A stretch of 64,000 nucleotides of DNA from Phycisphaerales bacterium PN19_bin_20 (lineage in GTDB: Bacteria > Planctomycetota > Phycisphaerae > Phycisphaerales > UBA1924): assembly GCA_021173225.1 (NCBI GenBank), contig JAJOLK010000015.1, forward strand, positions 1 to 64,000. The letters are read 5' to 3'. A program made the position numbers and the translations under genes. This document shows positions 47,167 to 54,516 of the stretch, piece by piece. Positions within the stretch are counted from its first letter, which is position 1. Each line of letters starts with the position of its first letter. The notes under the pieces are model-generated. The model did not search any database, was not told where the DNA came from, and worked only from the letters and a program-made list of their open reading frames with translations.

Positions 47167-47598
47167 TTATGCCCGTTCGCTGATGGCGGCGTTGAGGACC
47201 GCGTAGCGCGAGCGGAGCAGGTCAGAGGCGACACGGAACGCCGTGGCGTTTTCGACCAGGTCCTGCATGGAGCGTTCCAGGTCGCGGTTGTTTCGGTCGT
47301 GGAAGAGGACGTTGCCGGTGAAGGTCTGGGGGTCGAGCGTGAGCGACCCGTCGCGGGCGTCCTTCACCTCGGCGGTGTCGGCAAGCTGGAGCCGGGCGAT
47401 GCCGCCTTGCTCACGGCGGCGTTCAATGGCCTCACGAAGCTGCTCTTGAAACCCGCGGACCGAGACGTCCTTGCCCTGGAAGCCGGGGGTCGTGAGGTTG
47501 GCGATGTTGTGGGCGATCAGGCGCTGGCGGCCGGCGGTGAAGCGCATCACCGATTCCAGCGCGCTGGTAGCACCCGAGTTGACCAGTTCACCAAACAT
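47167..47598 (-). CDS. flgB: Flagellar rod protein FlgB
   Basis: Proximal rod protein. FRFTAGRQRLIAHNIANLTTPGFQGKDVSVRGFQEQLREAIERR matches FlgB (RhxlIAhNIAN.xTPGyk), and the end LVENATAFRVASDLLRSRYAVLNAAISERA matches the C-terminal helix. ATG at 47598 (MFGELVN) gives 143 residues, the family length; the extension from 47682 has no conservation. No Shine-Dalgarno is seen, but a sigma-54-like promoter ends just before this ATG, so the mRNA may be nearly leaderless. First gene of the flagellar structural operon. Confidence 0.92.
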   Translation of the reverse strand: MFGELVNSGATSALESVMRFTAGRQRLIAHNIANLTTPGFQGKDVSVRGFQEQLREAIERRREQGGIARLQLADTAEVKDARDGSLTLDPQTFTGNVLFHDRNNRDLERSMQDLVENATAFRVASDLLRSRYAVLNAAISERA

Positions 47599-47612
47599 GC
47601 GGCGGACGACCC

Positions 47613-47628
47613 GCAAATCGCGTGCCGG
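47613..47628 (-). promoter_or_regulatory. Candidate sigma-54 (-24/-12) promoter of the flgB operon
   Basis: Minus strand CCGGCACGCGATTTGC: -24 CGGCACG and -12 TTGC with 10 bases between the GG and GC pairs, one mismatch from the usual TGGCACG-N4-TTGC. The predicted transcription start (about 47601) lies only a few bases before the flgB ATG. The NtrC-like activator gene just upstream makes this promoter plausible. Confidence 0.45.
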
Positions 47629-47773
47629 TTGGCGATACCCGCGAACGCCGGTTGGCGCGCGTTCGGTAGGAAGCACCAGCACAAACGCCCCCGAGGCATG
47701 GGGGCGTTGGCGGAAGGGGAGAGATTTTCTCAGGTGCGGACGGTGCGGAACAAGGCGCTCGCCGTAGCGGTGA

Positions 47774-49642
47774 TCAGAGTGACTCTTCGATCAGGCTCAG
47801 GCTCTTCCACTTCTTGAGCTTGAGGCCGAGGGTACGAACACCGATGCCCAAGGCCTGTGCGGTGCGTTGGCGGTGCCCGTTGAACTTGCGGAGGGTGTTG
47901 ACGATCGCGTCGCGTTCAATATCTTCGAGCACGCGGTTGGTGATGGCGACGACCTCAACGCCCATCATGTGTGTGTCGTAGGGCGAGGGGATCACGCTTT
48001 GGCCCAGGGGTTGGCCCAGCGGTTGACCCAGCGGTTGGCCCAACGGTTGACCAATGGGTTGACCAAGCGGTTGACCCTGAGGTTGACCAGACGGGGCTAG
48101 GCCGAAGGCACCGGGCTTAACCTCAACATGACCGAAGGCGACGGCGAAAGAGTGTGGCATCGCGCCACCTTGAATCGTGCCGTGCGGGGCCAGCGGTGCT
48201 ACGGCGCGGGCGTGACCGTTGAGCGAGGCCCGCAGCTCGCTTGGATAAGCGGCGGATGGCATGTGACCATACGGCTGACCTTGCTGGTGGCCCTGCTGGT
48301 GGCCCTGCTGGTGGCCGTTCTGATAGCCCGCGGTCTGGAAGCTGACTGCCTCGTGCTCGGCGTGTTGGCCGCTCATCGGGTACGCACCTTCACGTGCGGC
48401 GGCCTGGCTCAGCGGCTGCGCGGGGCCGGCGGGCATCGCCAGGCCTTGGCCCAGCCAAGGGCGGATCAGCTCGGGCCCGATGCAGTCGCCGCGGGCCAGC
48501 ACGGCGGCTCGCTCGCAGATGTTCTGCAGCTCGCGGACGTTGCCGGGCCAGAGGTAGCTGATCATGGCGGTGGCGGCGGGCTCAGAGACGCGGAGCAGGG
48601 CCTTGCCGTCACGCAGCGAGATCTGGCGTAGGAAGTGCTCGGCAAGGGGGACGATGTCCTCGGTGCGATCTCGCAGCGGTGGCAGGTGCACGGGCAGGAC
48701 GTTGAGGCGGAAGAACAGGTCCTGGCGGAACTCACCCTTGGCAACGCTCTTGGGCAAGTCGCGGTTGCTGGTGGCGATGACGCGGACGTCAACGCCGATG
48801 CTTGTGGAGCTGCCGACGCGCTCGAGCACGCGCTCTTGCAGCACGCGCAGCAGCTTGGCTTGAACGCGCGGGGGAACCTCGGAGATCTCGTCGAGCAGCA
48901 GCGTGCCGCGGTCTGCGAGCTCAAAGCGGCCCTTGCGGACCTTGTCGGCCCCGGTGAAGGCGCCCTTCTCATGCCCGAAGAGCTCGGACTCAAGCAGCGT
49001 GTCAGAGAGCGCGGCGCAGTTGACGCCCAGGAAGGGCTGACGGTCGCGCGGTGAGAGCTCATGGATCGCGCGGGCGATGACTTCTTTGCCGGTGCCGCTC
49101 TCGCCGCAGATAAGCACGGTGCCGGCGCTCTCGGCGACGGCGAGGACCTGCTCCTTGACACGTCGCATCGCCGGTGAGTCACCCACCAGGCGGTGCAGGC
49201 CAACGAGCTCAGCACCGCTGGGGGCGCGGGGTGAGCCGGGCGTGGCGCCGCTGCGGAGCACGGCGTTCTCGCGCACCAGCTGCCCGTGCTGCACCGCGCG
49301 CTTGACGGTGATGAGGATCTCGTCGCCCTCGAAGGGCTTGGTCACATAGTCAAACGCGCCAAGCTTGATGGCCTTGACGGCGGTCTCGATGGTCCCGAAG
49401 GCGGTCATCAGGACCACGGGCAGGTCTTCGTCGAGCTTCTTGATCGCCTCGATGAGCCCGAGCCCGTCCATGCCCGGCATCTTCAGGTCTGTCACGACGC
49501 AGTCGGGGCGCTGGCGCGCGATGGCGGCCAGCGCGGTGCCCGCGTCGTGCGCGGTCTCGACGGTCAGGCCAGATCGGGCCAGGGTTGCGCCGACGCTGTC
49601 GCGGAGCATTTCTTTGTCGTCAACTACCAGCACCGTGCTCAT
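47774..49642 (-). CDS. NtrC-family sigma-54-dependent response regulator (FlgR-like)
   Basis: 622 residues, transcription activator. Receiver domain 1-120 with D8-D9, phospho-acceptor D52 (TDLKMPGMDG) and K102 (TKPFEG). AAA+ domain 140-380: Walker A GESGTGKEVIAR, the sigma-54-contacting GAFTGA in HEKGAFTGADKV, Walker B GTLLLDEISEVPPRVQ, RFRQDLFFRLNVLPVHLPPLRDR. A disordered linker (about 400-560) with GHQQ and GQPLGQP repeats precedes a Fis-type helix-turn-helix (FNGHRQRTAQALGIGVRTLGLKLKKW). GGAGATACG lies upstream of the ATG. Together with the adjacent kinase it likely controls late flagellar genes, as in FlgS/FlgR of epsilonproteobacteria. Confidence 0.9.
   Translation of the reverse strand: MSTVLVVDDKEMLRDSVGATLARSGLTVETAHDAGTALAAIARQRPDCVVTDLKMPGMDGLGLIEAIKKLDEDLPVVLMTAFGTIETAVKAIKLGAFDYVTKPFEGDEILITVKRAVQHGQLVRENAVLRSGATPGSPRAPSGAELVGLHRLVGDSPAMRRVKEQVLAVAESAGTVLICGESGTGKEVIARAIHELSPRDRQPFLGVNCAALSDTLLESELFGHEKGAFTGADKVRKGRFELADRGTLLLDEISEVPPRVQAKLLRVLQERVLERVGSSTSIGVDVRVIATSNRDLPKSVAKGEFRQDLFFRLNVLPVHLPPLRDRTEDIVPLAEHFLRQISLRDGKALLRVSEPAATAMISYLWPGNVRELQNICERAAVLARGDCIGPELIRPWLGQGLAMPAGPAQPLSQAAAREGAYPMSGQHAEHEAVSFQTAGYQNGHQQGHQQGHQQGQPYGHMPSAAYPSELRASLNGHARAVAPLAPHGTIQGGAMPHSFAVAFGHVEVKPGAFGLAPSGQPQGQPLGQPIGQPLGQPLGQPLGQPLGQSVIPSPYDTHMMGVEVVAITNRVLEDIERDAIVNTLRKFNGHRQRTAQALGIGVRTLGLKLKKWKSLSLIEESL
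48000..48094 (-). repeat. 12-bp tandem repeats coding GQPLGQP units
   Basis: About eight imperfect copies of a 12-bp unit reading TTGRCCNANSGG on the plus strand, in frame, code Gly-Gln-Pro-Leu-rich repeats in the NtrC-type regulator linker. A shorter Gly-His-Gln-Gln repeat lies near 48283-48310. Confidence 0.9.
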
Positions 49643-49704
49643 CGACGTATCTCCGTGGGCCGCAGTTCGTGCGCTGGTCTATCGGCGCTCTCGGGCGGGC
49701 GTCG

Positions 49705-50733
49705 TCAAAAGTGCGCGGCAGAGGTTGCCGTCGTGGCGTCTTTGACCACCACGCAAGGCACCGCGGGCGACGGTCCTGGCGGGTCAATTCCGGGCGTTAC
49801 CGCGAGCTGAAGCACTGGCACCGGCAGCAGTAGTTCGGCGATAGCGCCGCAGACTGCGCCGTGCTGGTCCGTCCAGCTGCGCAGCGACACGCGCCCGCCG
49901 TGCGCATCAAGCAGGCGGTGGACGATCGCCAGGCCCAGCCCTGTGCCGACGGCCTTGGTGGTAAAGAACGGCGTGAAGAGTCGCTGGGCGTCCTCGGTCG
50001 GGACGCCGGGGCCAAAGTCGCGCACGCTCAGGGCGGTCATTGGCACGCTGCGCCCGTCGCTGTCGAGCGCTGAGGTCTGGTGGGCCAGCAGCTCAACGCG
50101 GCGTGGCGCGCCGGCGCGGGGCTGCTCGTGCATGATCTCTGCCGCGTTGCGGACCAGGTTGATCAGCGCTTGCTGGAGCTGGGCGGGGTCGGCGTGCACG
50201 GTCAAGCTCGCACGCGCCAGCCGCGGGTCAACCATCACTTCAAGCCCACACCACTCGGGCCCGTCGGTGCGCGCAAACTCGGCGGCGGCTTCGAGGGCTT
50301 CAGACGCGTCGACCGCCTGCACGCGCGGGCGGGCCTCACGCGCAAAGGCCAGCACATCACCGACGACGCACTCGAGCCGGCGGACGCACTGGGCGATCTT
50401 GCCCGCCAGCGCCAGCGGCTGGGGCTGCTCGTGAAGGTCTTCTTGCAGCAGTCGGGCGTACAGCAGGATTGAGCCCAGCGGGTTGCGGACCTCGTGGGCG
50501 ATGCCCGCGGCCATCTCTCCAAGCAGCGCCAGATGCTTTGACCGCTCAACCTGTCCACGCGCCTCGGCGAGCTCAGCTCGAAGCCGCGTGACCTCACCTT
50601 GCAGCGCCTCGTGGGTTGCGCTCAGGCGGGCCGTGGCCTGGGTGAAGACGGCCATCAGTTGGCCAAGGTCAGGCTCGGAGAGCTGCTGAAGTTGCCCGGC
50701 GGGTGGGTTTGTCAGGGTCGCTGGCTCGCTCAC
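49705..50733 (-). CDS. Cytosolic sensor histidine kinase (FlgS-like)
   Basis: 342 residues; GTG start at 50733 with CGGAGG upstream. No membrane segment or sensor domain was seen. A coiled-coil N-terminus is followed by the dimerisation motif LGEMAAGIAHEVRNPLGSIL (His80), N-box INLVRNAAEIM, the G1/G2 ATP-lid motifs VRDFGPGVPTEDAQRLFTPFFTTKAVGTGLGLAIVHRLLDAHGG. The short final 40 residues are Thr/Pro-rich. It lies 62 bases upstream of the NtrC-type regulator and 3 bases after the flgN-like stop. Its cytosolic layout matches FlgS, which senses the export apparatus. Confidence 0.88.
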   Translation of the reverse strand: MSEPATLTNPPAGQLQQLSEPDLGQLMAVFTQATARLSATHEALQGEVTRLRAELAEARGQVERSKHLALLGEMAAGIAHEVRNPLGSILLYARLLQEDLHEQPQPLALAGKIAQCVRRLECVVGDVLAFAREARPRVQAVDASEALEAAAEFARTDGPEWCGLEVMVDPRLARASLTVHADPAQLQQALINLVRNAAEIMHEQPRAGAPRRVELLAHQTSALDSDGRSVPMTALSVRDFGPGVPTEDAQRLFTPFFTTKAVGTGLGLAIVHRLLDAHGGRVSLRSWTDQHGAVCGAIAELLLPVPVLQLAVTPGIDPPGPSPAVPCVVVKDATTATSAAHF

Positions 50734-50735
50734 GG

Positions 50736-51248
50736 CTAGGCCTCCGTGTCACTGGCTTGGGCGGCGGATCCGTGCCCGGAACTGCCGTAGACCTGAGCGG
50801 CTGCGCGGGCCCGCCCCCACTGCTCAGCCTCGCGGGCCAGTTCACGTCCAAGCTCGCCGCGACGGCGTTCGAGTTCAAGCCGGACCCGTTCGTCGCACGC
50901 CGATACGCCGTCGAGCGCGTGGTTGAGTGTGGCGACCGCCTCACGGATCTCACGGGCCTGCTCGTCAGTCAGCGAGGCGGCCAGCGATGTAAACGAGCCG
51001 AGCGGGGCGCGAAGTTCCTCAGCGTTCAGGCCCATGCTCCGCAGCACAGCGTCGCGCTGATCCAGCGTGCGGTCAAAGCCCTCATGATCGTCCGCGCCCA
51101 TCGCGCCAGCGGCCTGCTCGCTCAGCACGCGGAGCTGGCCGGCATGCTCAAGCTGCTCGCGCAGCAGACGGTTAATCCTGGGCAGCCACAACTCTGGCTG
51201 GGCCTTGGGGCTGGCCTCGAAATCAAGCCGTTCGCTCTGCGTCGCCAT
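50736..51248 (-). CDS. FlgN-like flagellar chaperone
   Basis: 170 residues, ATG at 51248 with GGAGGCC upstream; the longer frame is discarded. All-helical, with heptad repeats: LPRINRLLREQLEHAGQLRVLSEQAAGAMGADDHEGFDRTLDQRDAVLRSMGLNAEEL, which resembles the FlgN family (short coiled-coil with a 'l..rq.ll..l...n.eel' pattern). FlgN usually carries FlgK/FlgL to the export gate. Similarity is moderate and position next to flagellar control genes supports it. It is 3 bases before the kinase gene (GTG), so they are probably coupled. Confidence 0.6.
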   Translation of the reverse strand: MATQSERLDFEASPKAQPELWLPRINRLLREQLEHAGQLRVLSEQAAGAMGADDHEGFDRTLDQRDAVLRSMGLNAEELRAPLGSFTSLAASLTDEQAREIREAVATLNHALDGVSACDERVRLELERRRGELGRELAREAEQWGRARAAAQVYGSSGHGSAAQASDTEA

Positions 51249-51497
51249 CGGCGGCCTCCGGCCTTTGGTGAGATCAGCCCCGCACCGATGGGTGTGGGGC
51301 GGGCGGGCCGACCCTCCTGGCCGCGCAGCCGCGTTGCCGCCGGACACCTCCGGGGCTTGGGGGGCATCGGCGTGCCGGGCGGCGGCGCTTGAGTTTGCGT
51401 GAGCTGTGCGCGGGTTTCAGTTCCGGTTGGAGCACGGTCTGGAGCCAAAGCTCGTTTTCGGTCTGATTCCGGGACTGAGCCCTGGGCTCACTCTCGG

Positions 51498-54314
51498 TCA
51501 GGGGGGGCTTTGGCGGGCGGCGCCGGCACCGGTCAGGGCTGGCGCAGCGGGCAGCCGCTCAATCTGCATCTTGCTGTCGAGCCAGGCCTCCCAGTGGCGG
51601 CGTTCCATCGGCAGCAGGCGTGCGGGGTCGCTCCAGACCTCGTCGGGGATCGACGTTAGCAAAACCTTGGCCCGCTCGTGCACCGTCCGTGCCTCGTCCC
51701 AGCGCTCGAGCTTGACCAGCGCAGAGACGGTCTGGGTCATCGCGACCATGGACGCGGGGTCTTGCGGGTACTGGTCGCGGGCGGCCAAGTAGTGCCGAAC
51801 CGCCTCGGCGTAGCGGCCCGCGAGATAGACGCAGTCGGCGGCGTAGAACAGGCTGTTACGCCGCAGCAAGGCTTCCATCGCCGTGACCCGCGCCGCGGGC
51901 TTCCTGGCCAGGTCAGAGACAACCTCGCGGTACAGGCGCTCGGCGGCCTCTAGGTGGCCTTGACGCGTCGCCTCGCTGACGGCCCGCTGGCTCAGCGGCT
52001 CGTTGCTGCCCCCGCCGGTGCCCGCCAGCGCGAGGCGTCGGTGGCTGTCGGCGAGCTTGTATCGGACGGTCACGCTGGTCGGGCCCGGACCGGCGCGCTG
52101 CAGCGTCTGGCGGAGGCGTTCGACCGCGGGCTCGTACTCGCCGCGGGCGTAGTGCAGCTCACCGAGCAGGCTGAGGGCCTCGACAAAGCCTTGCGCGTCG
52201 GGCTCGAGCAGTGCGCCGCCGTCAACGACACTCGAGAGAAGTTGGACGGCGCGGGCCTGATTGGCCTCAAGGCGTTCACGCCGCTCCTTGAGTTGGTCAG
52301 GCGTGGGGGCCGAAGACCGCGTGGAATTGGCAGCGGCAGCGGGCTTGGAGTTCTTCTCTCCGCTGGCCTTCTGGTCCTTTGAGCTGGCGGCAGGCGGCTG
52401 ACCCTCTTGCTTCGCGCCGGGCTCTGCCGCGCCGGTGCTGACATCGACCACCGGGCCGGTGCTCTCGCCCGTGGTGCCCAGCATGTAGCAGCGCGCCAGC
52501 GGCACCAGGCTGCGGTCGGCCCACACGCCCGCGAAGCTGTCGCGGCTCTCGCGCTGGGCGACCAGCTGCTCATACAAGCGCGAGGCGGTCCCGAACTCGC
52601 CGCGGCTCTCGTAGACCTGCGCGAGCCGGAAGATCGCCTCGGCCCGGCGCGGGAAGTCAGTGCGCGCGCCCTGCACAAAGGAGCTGAAGGCCTCGATGGC
52701 CGCCTCGGTGTCGCCCGCGCGATCGAAGGATTCGCCGGCGTTCCAGAGGCTGTCCATCTGGACCTGGTAGTCTGCGATGGTCATCTGCCGCGCGTGCTGG
52801 CGGTAGCTGATGCCCGCGTCGATGAGGAAGCCCTTGGCCTCGGTGGCGCTGACATCAGAGATCGCGGACCAGTCCACGCCCGGGCCGGTCCCGCCCGCGT
52901 CGGCGATGATCCGCTCGGCGCTGGCGCGGTTGGCGACCGCGAGGGCGATGTTGACCGGTGCCGGCACGGGGCCCAGCCGGCGCAGAGCCTCTTGGCTTAG
53001 GGTTGCGAAGGCCAGCGCCTCGCCGGGCTCGTTTTGCAGCAGGCGGTCTTGGGCCTTGGCCAACAAACGCTGGCCCAGCAGGTCAAAGTCAACCCCGACC
53101 TTGGGCCCGCGCTGGGCGACCAGGCGGATCGCCTCACGGAAGGCCTTGAGTGCGCCGGGGGCGTTGCCAAGTGCCGCCTCGACATCGCCCAGGCCCACCA
53201 GGGCCGCGAGCTGCTGGGGCGACTGGTCAAAGGCGTCAACGACCCGCTCGAACTGCTCGCGCGCGCCCTCGGCATCGCCCTGGGCGGCGAGCAACTGCCC
53301 GCGCAGCACGCGGCTCTCGGCGCGGCGGTCATCGAACTCGGGCAAGTCCGCCTCAGCCGCCTCTAGAAAGTCTGTGGCGCGCAGGCCCTTGCCCGCCAGC
53401 ATGTAGCTTTTGCCCAGCAGGAACATCAGTTCCGCGCGGCTCGGGCGGTCCAGCTCGTCGAACTTGGTCAGGTCGCGCAGCAGGCGGACCGACGCCTCCT
53501 CGTAGTAGCCCGCGGCTAGACGCAGCTCGGCCTGTCGCGCCACAACCCAGGCCCGCTCGGGCAGGCTCAAGTTTGGCATCTCGATCATCTCGGCCAGCAA
53601 CTCAAGCGCCGGGCCGCCCCGCGCTACATCGCCGCTCGAACCCCGGCCACCGCGGGCGGTGCTTTGCTCGGCAGCGCGCAGCGAACGCTCAACAATCTTG
53701 CGGTACAGGCGCAGGCGGCGCGTCTCATCAACCCCGGCCAGCGAGCGCGCCAGGCGGACGGCCTTGTCGGTCTCGCCGAGGAACAACCTGGCGTTGGCTA
53801 GCGCGCCGGTGTCAGAGGCGGTGGTCTTGAGCCCCGCGCGCTGGGCCGCGTCGTAGGCCTCGATGATCCGCTTGTAATTGTTCTCAAGCTCGATGCCCAG
53901 CTTCTCTTGCCCGAAGTACAGGCTGCGGGCCCGGAGCGTGTAGAACTCAAGCTGCTGCTCAGGGAGCATCAGCCCCCGGTTGAACATGTCAACCCCGTCG
54001 TGGTTGAGCACCGCAAGAGCCTCAGCAAAGCGGCCCTGCTCGTAGTTCTCACCGGCCTGCTGCAGCGGGAGAGCCGGGTCGTCCTTGGGCATCTTGAGCA
54101 CGCCCACAAAGATGCCGCTGGCCAGCAGCGCCGCCGAGCTCAGCGCCAGCGGGATGGGCCAGACGGCCTTCCAGTCAACGCGCGGGCGGACGCGTTTGAA
54201 GCCGCCAGCGCCCGGCTTGCCCGGGCCGGGATTGCTCGAAGCGGGCGTGCCAGGCGCGGGCTTGCCACCGTTGGGGGTTGCGCCTGCGCCGGGATGTGCG
54301 GGTGACGTACTCAC
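51498..54314 (-). CDS. Large membrane-anchored TPR protein
   Basis: 938 residues. A Pro/Gly-rich cytoplasmic start (1-50) precedes one membrane helix (about 52-75, PIPLALSSAALLASGIFVGVL), then tetratricopeptide-like helix pairs across nearly the whole protein: GENYEQGRFAEALAVLNHDG, RARSLYFGQEKLG, LLGKSYMLAGKGLRATDFLEAAE, RGQLLAAQGDAEGAREQFERVVDAF, GDTEAAIEAFSSFVQ and ARGEYEPAVERLRQTL are typical. A charged, Pro/Ser-rich loop (about 620-670) splits it. It most likely scaffolds a periplasmic or envelope complex. Start GTG at 54314 in weak context. No enzyme motif seen. Confidence 0.78.
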   Translation of the reverse strand: MSTSPAHPGAGATPNGGKPAPGTPASSNPGPGKPGAGGFKRVRPRVDWKAVWPIPLALSSAALLASGIFVGVLKMPKDDPALPLQQAGENYEQGRFAEALAVLNHDGVDMFNRGLMLPEQQLEFYTLRARSLYFGQEKLGIELENNYKRIIEAYDAAQRAGLKTTASDTGALANARLFLGETDKAVRLARSLAGVDETRRLRLYRKIVERSLRAAEQSTARGGRGSSGDVARGGPALELLAEMIEMPNLSLPERAWVVARQAELRLAAGYYEEASVRLLRDLTKFDELDRPSRAELMFLLGKSYMLAGKGLRATDFLEAAEADLPEFDDRRAESRVLRGQLLAAQGDAEGAREQFERVVDAFDQSPQQLAALVGLGDVEAALGNAPGALKAFREAIRLVAQRGPKVGVDFDLLGQRLLAKAQDRLLQNEPGEALAFATLSQEALRRLGPVPAPVNIALAVANRASAERIIADAGGTGPGVDWSAISDVSATEAKGFLIDAGISYRQHARQMTIADYQVQMDSLWNAGESFDRAGDTEAAIEAFSSFVQGARTDFPRRAEAIFRLAQVYESRGEFGTASRLYEQLVAQRESRDSFAGVWADRSLVPLARCYMLGTTGESTGPVVDVSTGAAEPGAKQEGQPPAASSKDQKASGEKNSKPAAAANSTRSSAPTPDQLKERRERLEANQARAVQLLSSVVDGGALLEPDAQGFVEALSLLGELHYARGEYEPAVERLRQTLQRAGPGPTSVTVRYKLADSHRRLALAGTGGGSNEPLSQRAVSEATRQGHLEAAERLYREVVSDLARKPAARVTAMEALLRRNSLFYAADCVYLAGRYAEAVRHYLAARDQYPQDPASMVAMTQTVSALVKLERWDEARTVHERAKVLLTSIPDEVWSDPARLLPMERRHWEAWLDSKMQIERLPAAPALTGAGAARQSPP

Positions 54315-54516
54315 AAGGGTCTGTCAGACAGCGCGTGCCACACGACGCGCAGCAACCGCGCGGGCGTGGCACTCACAGTGATGTATCGGAACCTCGGCAC
54401 CTCGGCCTTGATGGGCCCCGGGCCTCGCCGGGACAATCTGATACCCAGGTGCGTCGTGAAGGCCGCCAGCCGGGCGTTATCGGCCTGCGCGATTTGCCTG
54501 TGGGCGGCCCGACGGG

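Noticed and set aside
54315..54350. sigma-54 promoter before the TPR gene
   Set aside because: The minus-strand TGGCACG has no TTGC at the required 10-base spacing (GTCT instead).
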